A program made the position numbers and the translations under genes. A DNA stretch of 64,000 nucleotides from Saccharothrix sp. NRRL B-16348 (GTDB lineage Bacteria > Actinomycetota > Actinomycetes > Mycobacteriales > Pseudonocardiaceae). The notes below the pieces were generated by a model. The model was given only the letters and a program-made list of their open reading frames with translations. It did no database searches and had not been told where the DNA came from. Below, piece after piece: positions 8,549 to 16,611 of the stretch (position 1 is the stretch's first letter; each line of letters starts with the position of its first letter). Where the stretch lies: NCBI RefSeq assembly GCF_001280085.1, contig NZ_LGED01000211.1, forward strand, positions 145,152-209,151, read 5' to 3'.

Positions 8549-9945
8549 ACCGCGCGGAACGGCTGCGCGAGGCGTTCACCAGCGGGCGCGGCGCGCACTG
8601 GCACCCCACCGACGCGTTGGTGCGGGGTCTCGCGCTGGGCATCGGGATGGTGGTGCTCGGCGGCCTGCTGCACGAGGTCGAGCTGGTCCTGTTCGGCGCG
8701 CCGTTGCTGCTCTCGACGCTGTTGGCGCTGGTCACGCCCGTCGTGGGCACGCCGCAGGTGCGGGTGCGCGGGCTGCCGCGCACGGGCGAGATCGGCGCGG
8801 CCAAGTCGGTGGTGGAGGTCGACCCGGGCCTGGGCGCCGAGGTGATGGCGATCCGGCTGCCCGGCGTCGGCGAGGGCATCGGCCCGGTGCACCTGGTGTC
8901 CGCGTCGGTGCGGGAGATCGAGGTCGTGCTGCGGCGTGACGCGTGGGGCGAGGGCGTCGACCTGCGGCCGGACCACCTGGTGGCGGGGCCGGACGCGTTG
9001 TTCGTGCACGGTCCGGTCACGGCGGCCGAGCGCGGCCGGGTGATCCTGCCGCCCGTCGAGGCGCTGCCCGCCGGTCTGCTGCCCGCGCGGGCCGTGGGCC
9101 TGGTCGGTGCGCACCGGGCGCGGCGGCCGGGCGACTCGGTGGAGCTGCGCGACATCCGGGCGTTCCAGCCGGGCGACCGGCTGCGGCGGATCGACTGGCG
9201 GGTGTCGTTGCGCGCCAGCGGCATGGCCGGGTCGGCCGAGGGCACGAACCTGCACGTCCGCGAGCACCACGCGGAGGCGGACGCGGACGTGGTGTTGGCG
9301 TTGGACACGCGGCACGACGTCGGCGCGGAGCTGGGTGACTGGTCGTCGCCGGTGCGGGCCACGTCGGGCCTGGTCTTCGGGCGGTCGCTCGGCGAGTGGT
9401 CGTTGACGGCGCGCGGCACGACGGTCCGGCCCGGCGGCAGCCTGGACCTGGCCGTGCGGGCGGCGGCGTCGTTGGCGGCGGGGTACCTGCGGCAGGGCGA
9501 CCGGGTGGGCCTGGTCGACCTCGGCCGGCCGCAACTCGGGGCACGGGCGGGCGCGGGACGGCGGCAGCTGCTGCGGCTGCGCAACCAGCTCGTGGTGTGC
9601 GCGCGGTCGGCCGGGTGGGCGCAGCGGCCCGTGCTGCGGCCGGAGCAGGTGCCGCACGGCGCGCTGGTGGTGGTGCTGTCGCCGTTCCTGGACGCCGAGG
9701 TGGTGGAGCTGGCCGTGCACGCCGCGCGGCGGGGCAACCTCGTGCTTGCGGTGGACGTGCTGCCGTCGCCGTTGCGGGCCGACCCGGAGACGCCGTGGGG
9801 CGAGACCGCGTTGAAGGTGATCCGGCTGGAGCACGACGTGCGGCTGGAGGCGATGCGGCAGCACGGCGTGGCGGTGCTGCCGTGGGGCGCGCCGATCGCG
9901 GGCGTGCTGCGTGCCGCCCGCACGGCCCGGCGGGTGTCCCGATGA
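8545..9945 (+). CDS. DUF58 domain protein, partner of MoxR
   Basis: 466 residues, GTG start inside the moxR stop. Two N-terminal hydrophobic helices (~28-65) anchor it; the middle carries the DUF58 hallmark RPGDSVELRDIRAFQPGDRLRRIDW (residues ~192-216, split across the conserved GD..R.IDW core), followed by a von Willebrand A-like region (DVVLALDTR, LVVVLSPF). DUF58 proteins are the usual substrates or adaptors of MoxR ATPases. It is the last gene of the operon. Its final TGA (9943-9945) touches the cap unit of repeat array A, so the repeats begin exactly at the gene end. Confidence 0.92.
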
Positions 9946-10094
9946 CGCGAACGTTCAACTCGGGTGTTCTGAACGTAGGACACGCGCGTTCCGAACGTAG
10001 GACACGCGCGAGAGTCCTACGTTCACGCCGCGCGTGTCCTACGTTCGGAACGACCGTGTCCTACGTTCGCGTACCCCGAGTTCAACGTTCAGGA
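9945..10094. repeat. array A of the 22-bp repeat family, fold-back arrangement
   Basis: Plus-oriented units: a cap at 9945-9966 (GAACGTTCAACTCGGGTG), then 9967-9988 and 9989-10010 (both TTCYGAACGTAGGACACG). They are followed head-on by minus-oriented units at 10007-10028, 10029-10050 and 10051-10072 and a minus cap at 10073-10094. Caps face outward, so the array can fold into one long hairpin. It separates two co-directional genes. Confidence 0.9.
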
Positions 10095-10104
10095 CGGGGG
10101 AGCG

Positions 10105-10611
10105 GTGCGGGCTGAGCTGGGCGCCGGGCTGCCGGCGTGGGTGTTGCGGGCGGCCATCGGGGTGGTCGCGGCCGGAGTGGCGTGGGTGCTCGCGGTCAAC
10201 GGGGTCGAGTGGCCCGCGCTCGCCCTGTACGGGGCGCTGGTCGTCGCGGCGGCGGCGATACCGGCGTCCGCCGCGGTTGCGCTGATCATCGGGTTCCCGG
10301 CGGCGGCGATGGTGGTCACGACCGACGAGCCGTCCTGGCCCGGCGTGTTCGCGCTGGTCGTGCTCCTGCACCTGCTGCACGTGCTGTCCGCCTACGCGGC
10401 GGTCCTCCCCGGCGGGTCGCGCGTTCACCTGGATGCACTAAAGGCGCCGGCGAAGAGGTTCGCCGTCGTGCAACTCTCCGTGCTCGCCTTCGCGGTCGTG
10501 GTCCTCCTCCTGCCGGTCGGCCGAACGGACGCGGTGGTCGAGGTGGTCGGCCTCGTCTGCGCCGTCGGACTGGTCGTCGGCGCGGTGCTCCTGATGCGCC
10601 GGAAAGGCTGA
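10105..10611 (+). CDS. hypothetical integral membrane protein
   Basis: 168 residues composed almost entirely of five hydrophobic segments (about residues 12-30, 36-55, 57-72, 80-101 and two close ones in 115-164) with short loops and a terminal RRKG. No motif is recognised. The GTG start at 10105 is preceded by GGACGGGGGAG, a good ribosome site, and lies ten bases after repeat array A. Given co-direction with the DUF58 operon it may have been part of that transcript before the array intervened, but this is only inference. Confidence 0.75.
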   Translation: MRAELGAGLPAWVLRAAIGVVAAGVAWVLAVNGVEWPALALYGALVVAAAAIPASAAVALIIGFPAAAMVVTTDEPSWPGVFALVVLLHLLHVLSAYAAVLPGGSRVHLDALKAPAKRFAVVQLSVLAFAVVVLLLPVGRTDAVVEVVGLVCAVGLVVGAVLLMRRKG

Positions 10612-10781
10612 GGAACACGCGTGACGGACTCAGCGCAAGCTGACCGTCTGGATCGTTCCTCTCAGCACGTTCACCGAGCCGCGCAGGTCAGCGGCTGCGT
10701 GTCGGCAATCACCCGGCGACTGTGGTCACAACGGGCCCGCTCGATGCGCCGGAAAGCCCCGCCCGGTGCGACCATGTGTGT

Positions 10782-12107
10782 ATGGCTGCTGTGAAGTCGC
10801 AACCCACACGGATCGTGATTGTCGGCGGTGGGTACGTCGGCATGTACACCGCGCTGGGATTGCAGAAGAAGCTGCGTTCCGGCGAGGCGTCCGTCACGGT
10901 GATCGACCCCCAGCCGCACATGACCTACCAGCCGTTCCTCCCCGAGGCGGCGGCCGGTTCCATCGAGCCGCGCCACGTCGTCGTGCCGCTGCGCAAGGTC
11001 CTCAAGCGCTGCCACGTCGTCACCGGCCGCGCGACCCGCATCGAGCACGAGCGCAAGGCCGTCACGGTCGAGCTCGCCGACGGCCACGTCGAGGAGTTCG
11101 AGTACGACGTGCTGGTCTCGGCGCTGGGCGCGATCTCGCGCACGCTGCCCATCCCGGGCCTGCCCGAGGTCGGCATCGGCATGAAGACCATCGGCGAGGC
11201 CATCTACCTGCGCAACCACGTGCTGTCGCGGCTCGACCAGGCCGCCAGCACGAACGACCCGGACCTCCGCAAGCGCTTGCTGAGCTTCGTCGTCATCGGC
11301 GGCGGCTTCGCGGGCATCGAGACGCTGGCGGAGCTGGAGGACATGGCCCGCTACGCGCTGCGGTACTACGAGGGCCTCAAGCAGGAAGACATGCACTGGG
11401 TGCTGGTCGAGGCCACCGGCCGGATCATGCCCGAGGTGAGCGCGCGGCTCGGCGTCTACACCGTCGAGCAGCTCGAGAAGCGCGGCATCAAGTGCTACCT
11501 CGACACGCGCGTCAAGAGCATGGAGGGCGGCCACGTCGTCCTGGACGACGGCACCGAGTTCGACTCGGACACCATCATCTGGACCGCGGGCATGAAGGCC
11601 AACCCGATGCTGCGCAACACCGACCTGCCGCTCGACGAGCGCGGCCGCGTCCGGTGCACGGCGGCGATGCAGGTCGTGGGCCTGCCGGGCGTCTGGGCCG
11701 CGGGCGACTGCTCGGCCGTGCCGGACCTGTCGCGCACCGAGGAGGACCCGACGGCGACGTGCGTGCCCAACGCGCAGCACGCCATCCGCCAGTCCAAGCT
11801 CCTGGCCAAGAACATCGTGGCCAGCCTCCGCGGCAAGCAGCCCAAGGAGTACGAGCACAAGTACCTGGGCTCGGTCGCGGGCCTCGGCCTCTACAAGGGC
11901 GTGGCCGACGTGTTCGGCCTGCGGTTCAAGGGCGTCGTCGCCTGGTTCATGCACCGCAGCTACCACGTGATGTTCATGCCGACGGTCAACCGCAAGTTCC
12001 GGGTGTTCGTGGACTGGACGCAGGCGCTGTTCTCGGGCCGCGAGGTCGTCGCCCTCGGCCAGATCCACGAGCCGAAGGCCGAGTTCGACCGGGCCACCAA
12101 GAGCTGA
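10782..12107 (+). CDS. ndh: type II NADH:quinone oxidoreductase (NDH-2)
   Basis: 441 residues; I chose ATG 10782 (MAAVKSQPTRIVIVGGG) over an upstream GTG because the FAD motif then sits close to the N-terminus as in the family. FAD-binding GGGYVGMYTA (~15-24), NADH-binding VVIGGGFAGIE (~175), and the second FAD contact WAAGDCSAVPD (~310) are intact; the C-terminus is amphipathic (FKGVVAWFMHRSYHVMFMP), the membrane-association region. It oxidises NADH and reduces menaquinone without proton pumping at the cytoplasmic face. Monocistronic, with a 170-bp upstream region and a hairpin downstream (12114-12162). Confidence 0.95.
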   Translation: MAAVKSQPTRIVIVGGGYVGMYTALGLQKKLRSGEASVTVIDPQPHMTYQPFLPEAAAGSIEPRHVVVPLRKVLKRCHVVTGRATRIEHERKAVTVELADGHVEEFEYDVLVSALGAISRTLPIPGLPEVGIGMKTIGEAIYLRNHVLSRLDQAASTNDPDLRKRLLSFVVIGGGFAGIETLAELEDMARYALRYYEGLKQEDMHWVLVEATGRIMPEVSARLGVYTVEQLEKRGIKCYLDTRVKSMEGGHVVLDDGTEFDSDTIIWTAGMKANPMLRNTDLPLDERGRVRCTAAMQVVGLPGVWAAGDCSAVPDLSRTEEDPTATCVPNAQHAIRQSKLLAKNIVASLRGKQPKEYEHKYLGSVAGLGLYKGVADVFGLRFKGVVAWFMHRSYHVMFMPTVNRKFRVFVDWTQALFSGREVVALGQIHEPKAEFDRATKS

Positions 12108-12113
12108 GCGCGA

Positions 12114-12162
12114 ACGGCCCCGCGCACGCTGCGCCGATCGGCGGCGGCAGGCGTGGGGCCGT
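12114..12162 (+). terminator. hairpin terminator after ndh
   Basis: ACGGCCCC at 12114-12121 pairs with GGGGCCGT at 12155-12162, with internal GC-rich pairing in the 33-base loop. It lies seven bases after the ndh stop. Confidence 0.55.
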
Positions 12163-12217
12163 CTGGCCCAGCCTTCTCACTTGAGCCCCCAGACGGGCTA
12201 ACGCGCTGCGCGTCGCC

Positions 12218-12248
12218 TTGACATTGCGTAACGTGAACCCGAGAATAC
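12218..12248 (+). promoter_or_regulatory. candidate sigma70-type promoter for the RiPP-like cassette
   Basis: A consensus -35 TTGACA at 12218-12223 is followed after about 18 bases by AGAATA/GAATAC (12242-12248). It stands out from the surrounding GC-rich DNA and lies about 55 bases before the precursor-like gene. The -10 is weak, so confidence is moderate. Confidence 0.45.
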
Positions 12249-12302
12249 AGCTGGTGTATCGCCTGAATGTGTGATGCATCAGTGGGGAGAGAGGTGACCG
12301 CG

Positions 12303-12425
12303 ATGTCTCTCGAGGAGCTGGCCGCACAGCTTCGCCGCGGTGAGATCGAGGATCGTGCGCTGGCGGAGTACTCCGCGGAGTACGCCACCGCCGAAAAGCG
12401 TTTTTGCAGCAAGAAAGACGACTGA
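12303..12425 (+). CDS. 40-residue peptide, candidate RiPP precursor
   Basis: ATG 12303 follows GGAGAGAGG by 8 bases. The peptide starts MSLEELAAQLRRGEIED, is acidic and helical through about residue 32, and ends KRFCSKKDD. The charged C-terminus with a single Cys, a Ser, two Lys and two Asp would suit a core modified by an ATP-grasp ligase (ester or amide crosslinks) or by oxidation at Cys, but this is inference. It is three bases upstream of the ATP-grasp gene on the same strand, the standard precursor position in RiPP loci. It could instead be a small regulator of the same operon. I do not recognise the sequence from any described precursor class. Confidence 0.6.
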   Translation: MSLEELAAQLRRGEIEDRALAEYSAEYATAEKRFCSKKDD

Positions 12426-12428
12426 GTC

Positions 12429-13547
12429 ATGACCGTCTCCGGGTGGGGGAACGAGACTGTTCCCCCACCCGAGGCCGCCAGACCGCTGAAACCCACCCCG
12501 CTGTTGCTCCAAGGCCAGGACTACCTCTTCCGGTCGCAACCCAAGTGCCTGGACTTCCAGGAGCAGGTGCACCGCCTCGGCATGGTGGACGAGGGCGACG
12601 GCAGCCCCGTGCCCTGCGTGCTGGTCCTCGCCCGGGCCGCCGACATGGAGATGAACGAGCTCTCCATCGCGCTCGCCGAACGCGGCATCCGGATGGCCCG
12701 CATCGACGCCGACCGCTCCGTCGACCTGCCGCTGACCGTCTACACCGACCAGCCGCTGCTGGAGCTCGACCGCTGGCTGCTGCGCCCGCTGCTGGTGTGG
12801 CGCAGGCACTTCGAGCTGACCGCGCTGCCCCTCGAACCCGGCACGCTGGCCGGCGCCTACGCCGTCGACCAGTGGGGCGCGGTCGCCGACTGGCTGTCCA
12901 GCCGCGGCGACTGGGCGCACGTCAACCCCAGCCGCAACACCTCGCACCTCAACCGGCTCACGCAGCTCGCGGACGCCGCGACGTTCGGCCTGAAGGTGCC
13001 GCGCACCACGGTCACCACCCGACCCGGCCGCACGAGGCCGGGCGGCGGGCGGTGCATCGTCAAGACGTCCGGCCGGCACCTGCTGGAACCGCGCCCCGGC
13101 ATGCAGCACGGCCTGTTCCCGCGCCCGCTGGAGACCAGCCGGTCCGGTGACGTGCCCGAGTCCGCGCCGGTGATCGTGCAGGAGTACGTGCCGTCCGACA
13201 CCGAGCTGCGCGTGTTCGTGGTCGGCGAGCGGTGCCTGGCGTTCCAGGTCGACAAGCTCGACCCGGCGCAGCTGTGGGTCGACCCCGAGGCGGTCCGCGT
13301 CACGCCGGTCGACGTGCCGAGCGGGCTGACGGACCGGCTGCTCGCGCTGGCCAGGCACTGGCGGCTCCAGGTGGCCGCGTTCGACCTGCTGGTCTCGGGC
13401 GGGGACCACGTGTTCCTGGAGGTCAACGTCAACTGCGACTGGCGGTGGTTCGAGCACCGGGCGCAGGACTCTCGGGTGTCCGACGCCGTGCACGAGTGGG
13501 TGGCGGCGCGCTTCAAGGAGCTACTGGGTGCGGGCAAAGGTCGCTGA
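12429..13547 (+). CDS. ATP-grasp protein, candidate RiPP maturation ligase
   Basis: 372 residues. The first ~130 residues are an N-terminal pre-ATP-grasp domain (CVLVLARAADMEMNELSIAL, IDADRSVDLPLTVY); the ATP-grasp core runs ~185-355 with lysine-bearing strand GGRCIVKTSGRHLLE, hinge VIVQEYVPSDTELRVFVVG and the metal-binding FLEVNVNCDWRWFEHRA near the end. The layout matches MvdD/graspetide-type maturases that form ester or amide bonds on peptide side chains using ATP. It starts three bases after the stop of the 40-residue peptide with no strong ribosome site, implying coupled translation, and overlaps the next gene by 20 bases. A non-RiPP amino-acid ligase role cannot be excluded. Confidence 0.75.
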   Translation: MTVSGWGNETVPPPEAARPLKPTPLLLQGQDYLFRSQPKCLDFQEQVHRLGMVDEGDGSPVPCVLVLARAADMEMNELSIALAERGIRMARIDADRSVDLPLTVYTDQPLLELDRWLLRPLLVWRRHFELTALPLEPGTLAGAYAVDQWGAVADWLSSRGDWAHVNPSRNTSHLNRLTQLADAATFGLKVPRTTVTTRPGRTRPGGGRCIVKTSGRHLLEPRPGMQHGLFPRPLETSRSGDVPESAPVIVQEYVPSDTELRVFVVGERCLAFQVDKLDPAQLWVDPEAVRVTPVDVPSGLTDRLLALARHWRLQVAAFDLLVSGGDHVFLEVNVNCDWRWFEHRAQDSRVSDAVHEWVAARFKELLGAGKGR

Positions 13548-14598
13548 GCACGCGACGCTGTTCTACTCCGACGGCGCCGTGGTGTGGGACGACTACCTCC
13601 ACCACCGCCAATTCGCCATCAGCGAGACCGCCGAGCTGCTGTGCCGCAAGTTCACCGAGTTCACCGACGTGGACGAGCTGCTCGCGCCGTTGGCCGAGGG
13701 CGACCGGGTGGCGTTGCGCAAGGTGCTGGAGGAGCTGGTCGAAGCCGGCGTGCTGATCGTGGAGGGCTCGCCCGAGCACGAGGAGGAACGCCGGCTGCTC
13801 GCCGCGTGGCGCGACTGGGGCGCGTCGGCCCGGCACTTCCACTTCGCCAGCCGCACGCTCGCCGACGCGCCGTACCAGGGCACGGAGGAGCACGACGCCG
13901 TGCTGGACGCCAAGCTCACCGCCGAACCGGCGCCCGCGCCGTTCCGCAGCCTCGGCCGCACCGCCGTGCTGCTGCCACGCCTGGACGGCACGTCGAAGTG
14001 GGCGTCGGCCGGCCTGCTGGACGTGCTGCTGGCCCGTCGCACGACCCGCGAGTTCGGACCGGGGCCCCTGTCGTTGACGCGGGTCGCGGAGCTGCTGGCG
14101 GTGCTGGCCGGTCCGTCGCCCGTGCGGCCGCGGATCGGGCGGTCCGGCACGGTGTTCAAGACCAGCCCGTCGGGCGGCGGACGGCACCCGGTCGAGCTGT
14201 ACGCGCACGTGCGGGGCGTCGAGGCGCTGGAGCCGGGCTGGTACCACTACGACGGGCTCGCGCACGCGCTGGAGCCGATCGGGGTGACGTGGGGTCCGGC
14301 GGAGATGGCCGCGGCGGCGGGCGACCAGGACTGGGTCGGGCAGGCGCCGTTGGTCCTCGCGTACACCGGGGTGCTCGAACGGACTAGGTGGCGTTACGAC
14401 ACGTCACGTGCTTACCGTGTTGTGCAAATGGACGTAGGACACCTGTCCCAAACGGCTTATCTGGTTGCTACGGCAATGGGTTTTGGTATCGGCTTCACCG
14501 CAGCATTGCGGGATGAGCTGGTCGAACAAGCACTTGGCTGTGACGCTTATCACGAAGTCGTACTCGGCCTGAGCGCGTTGGGCCCATTACCCGAATGA
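13528..14598 (+). CDS. SagB-type nitroreductase-fold oxidoreductase with N-terminal winged-helix/RRE-like domain
   Basis: 356 residues, GTG start with AAGGAG seven bases upstream, inside the end of the ATP-grasp gene. Residues ~1-85 resemble a PqqD/RRE-like wHTH (ETAELLCRKF, DVDELLAPL, LEELVEAGVLIVEG); residues ~150-356 are the FMN-dependent SagB/ThcOx domain (LLARRTTREFGPGPLS, TSPSGGGRHPVELYAHV, VVQMDVGHLSQTAYLVATAMG). SagB dehydrogenases oxidise azolines to azoles or otherwise dehydrogenate RiPPs; no YcaO cyclase is present here. The last ~65 codons (from about 14390) switch to AT-richer codons and include a TTA codon (14587-14589), rare in such genomes, suggesting recombination at this end. 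Confidence 0.8.
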   Translation: MRAKVAEHATLFYSDGAVVWDDYLHHRQFAISETAELLCRKFTEFTDVDELLAPLAEGDRVALRKVLEELVEAGVLIVEGSPEHEEERRLLAAWRDWGASARHFHFASRTLADAPYQGTEEHDAVLDAKLTAEPAPAPFRSLGRTAVLLPRLDGTSKWASAGLLDVLLARRTTREFGPGPLSLTRVAELLAVLAGPSPVRPRIGRSGTVFKTSPSGGGRHPVELYAHVRGVEALEPGWYHYDGLAHALEPIGVTWGPAEMAAAAGDQDWVGQAPLVLAYTGVLERTRWRYDTSRAYRVVQMDVGHLSQTAYLVATAMGFGIGFTAALRDELVEQALGCDAYHEVVLGLSALGPLPE

Positions 14599-14685
14599 GC
14601 GCAATAGCGGTTCGCATTGAGCCGTGCGGGCGACTTCTTCTGAAGTAGCCCCACGAACGCTCGGTAACCGCTTAGGCTCCCCGCT

Positions 14686-14759
14686 GCCCCCGTAGCCCAA
14701 CCGGTAGAGGCAGGCTCCTTAAAAGAGTCACAGTACGGGTTCGAATCCCGTCGGGGGCA
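14686..14759 (+). tRNA. tRNA with anticodon UAA but class I (short variable loop) form
   Basis: A full cloverleaf: acceptor GCCCCCG (14686-14692)/CGGGGGC (14752-14758), D stem GCC/GGC, anticodon stem GGCTC/GAGTC (14713-14717/14725-14729) around loop CTTAAAA with anticodon TAA at 14720-14722, a 5-base variable loop, T stem ACGGG/CCCGT with TTCGAAT loop, and A73. CCA is not encoded. UAA reads the Leu codon UUA, but leucine tRNAs have a long variable arm, which this lacks. The amino acid it carries is therefore uncertain. It stands alone, 88 bases after the SagB-type gene, with a possible -10 TAGGCT at 14674. Confidence 0.85.
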
Positions 14760-14929
14760 CGTTCGGCGCCACAGAGACTTCACCCATCTGTCGGGTGAAC
14801 CCACAACGGTGCGTCGTGCCGGTCAGCAACGAGTCACCCGATCGGACCCGCGAACGCCGTGCGGTCGCCCGTGAACAGGCATACCGCATCGGACTAGTCG
14901 CGGTGTCCGATCGGATGACCCGCCGAAGT

Positions 14930-16558
14930 TCAGTAGTCGCGGGCCCATTCCGCGACGACCTCGGCCAACACCGCCAGTGGCAGCGGTCCGCCGCCGAGCA
15001 GCACGTCGTGGAACGCGCGGATGTCGAAGCGCTCGCCGAGCGCTTCCTCGGCCGCCGCCCGGATCCGCAGGATCTCCAGCCGGCCGACCATGTACGCCAG
15101 CGCCTGACCGGGCGCGGCGATGTAGCGGTCGACCTCGTTCTCGATCTCGACCAGCGCCAGCGGCGTGTTCTCCCGCAGGTACTCGACGGCACGCGCGCGG
15201 CTCCACCCGTGCGCGTGCAGACCGGTGTCCACCACGAGCCGGCCGGCGCGCATCGAGTCCATCGCCAGCATCCCGAGCCGGGCCACGTCGCCGGAGTACA
15301 GGCCCATCTCGTCGGCCAGGCGCTCGGTGTAGAGGCCCCAGCCCTCCAGGTACGCGGTGACGGGCGCGACCCGGCGCAGCACCGGCAGGTCGGTGAGCTG
15401 CTGCGCCAGCGTGATCTGGAAGTGGTGCCCCGGCACGGCCTCGTGGAACGCGATCGCCTCGGCCTGGTAGCGGAACCGCTCCTCGACCCGGTGGGTGTTC
15501 GCGTAGTACGTGCCGGGCCGCAGCCCGTCCGGCGTGGGCGCCGAGTAGTAGGCGATCGGCGCGCCCGGCGCGTCGGCCGCGGGCACCGGCTCGACCTGGC
15601 AGCGCTGCTCGGGCACCCGCCCGAACCAGCGCGGCGCGGCCTGCTCCGCCCTGGTCACGGCCTCGCGCGCGGCGGTGATCAGCTCGTCCTCGGTGGTCCA
15701 GCGCAGGGCCGGGTCGGTGCGCATCCGCGTCAGCACCTCGGCCACGTCGGACGTGCCGAAGACCCGTTCGCCCAGCTCGGCGTACTCGTCGGCGAGGCTC
15801 GCCATCACGTCCAGGCCGGTCCGGTGCAGCTCCTCGGGCGTGCGGTCGGTCGTCGTCTGGACCCGCGCCAGCGCCGCGTACATCGCCTCGCCGCCGGGCA
15901 GCCAGCGCAGGCCCGCCTGGTCGTCCGGGCGGCCCTCGATGCCCGCGATCACGTCCCGGTAGGCGGCGAACGCGGGCCGCACCACGTCGGCCAGCAGGCG
16001 TGCCCGCTCGGCCTCGAACGCCTCACCGCCGGCCGGCCGGGCCAACGGGTCGGCGTCGGCGGCCAGGTAGCGGTCCAGGTGCGCCACGGCCGCGTCCACG
16101 AGGTGCCGGACGGGCGTGCGGCCCGCCGCCGCGCCCGCGAGCTGCCGGTCGGCGATCCGGCGCAGGAAGTCGGGCACCGCGGCGAGCCGCTCCAGGTAGG
16201 CGCGCTCGGACTCCGGCCCGGACAGCACGGTCGTCGGCATGACCGACAGCAACTCGCCCGTGGGGGCGAAGAACGAGTCGGTGATCGTGTACTCGACGCC
16301 GAGCGCGTCGAGCTGGTCCACGACCGCCTCGGCCTGCTGGACGACCACCGCACGCGTCACCGGGTCGTCGTCCGCGGGCAGGGCACGCGCCCGCGCCGCG
16401 ATGTCCAGCGCCCGTGCCCGCGCGGATTCCTCGGTCTCCACCCGGTGGTCGGCGAGCAGGTGGTCGTATCCCGGCACGCCCCAGGCGGTCGCGCCCAACG
16501 GGCCCTGCGAGAACATCAGGTCGAGCAGTTCGCCGGCCAACTCCGCCGTCGTGCCCAT
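14930..16558 (-). CDS. DUF885 family protein (zinc carboxypeptidase/aminohydrolase-like)
   Basis: 542 residues from the ATG at 16558, which has AGGGGG about five bases upstream; a GTG six bases further upstream would overlap that site. The DUF885 hallmark HEAVPGHHFQ (about residue 380) is a zinc-binding HExxxGHH motif, followed by YLEGWGLYTE and ENTPLALVEIENEVDRYIA. Family members are putative metallo-hydrolases of peptides or amide bonds, related to M32-like carboxypeptidases; substrates are mostly unknown. No signal peptide is visible. A shorter second DUF885 protein occurs at 44163. Monocistronic, just right of the tRNA gene and convergent with it. Confidence 0.88.
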   Translation of the reverse strand: MGTTAELAGELLDLMFSQGPLGATAWGVPGYDHLLADHRVETEESARARALDIAARARALPADDDPVTRAVVVQQAEAVVDQLDALGVEYTITDSFFAPTGELLSVMPTTVLSGPESERAYLERLAAVPDFLRRIADRQLAGAAAGRTPVRHLVDAAVAHLDRYLAADADPLARPAGGEAFEAERARLLADVVRPAFAAYRDVIAGIEGRPDDQAGLRWLPGGEAMYAALARVQTTTDRTPEELHRTGLDVMASLADEYAELGERVFGTSDVAEVLTRMRTDPALRWTTEDELITAAREAVTRAEQAAPRWFGRVPEQRCQVEPVPAADAPGAPIAYYSAPTPDGLRPGTYYANTHRVEERFRYQAEAIAFHEAVPGHHFQITLAQQLTDLPVLRRVAPVTAYLEGWGLYTERLADEMGLYSGDVARLGMLAMDSMRAGRLVVDTGLHAHGWSRARAVEYLRENTPLALVEIENEVDRYIAAPGQALAYMVGRLEILRIRAAAEEALGERFDIRAFHDVLLGGGPLPLAVLAEVVAEWARDY

Positions 16559-16611
16559 GCGCACCCCCTGGTCGTCGTGAAACCAAGATGGTACTTAGCC
16601 TAAGAAACGAT

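Noticed and set aside
9945..10094. CRISPR-like array
   Set aside because: The 22-bp units are directly adjacent with no unique spacers, orientation flips inside the array, and no cas genes are present in the window.
12303..12425. Treating the 40-residue gene as a lasso peptide or lanthipeptide precursor
   Set aside because: No B/C lasso genes, lanthionine synthetase or protease is nearby; only ATP-grasp and SagB-type enzymes are.
14686..14759. Phage or ICE attachment site at the tRNA gene
   Set aside because: I found no second copy of the tRNA 3' end and no integrase in the window, although the composition shift just before it keeps the idea open.
16595..16603. TTAGCCTAA core resembling an IdeR/DtxR iron box upstream of the DUF885 gene
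   Set aside because: Only the central 9 bases match; the outer half-site bases of the 19-bp consensus do not, and the gene has no iron link.
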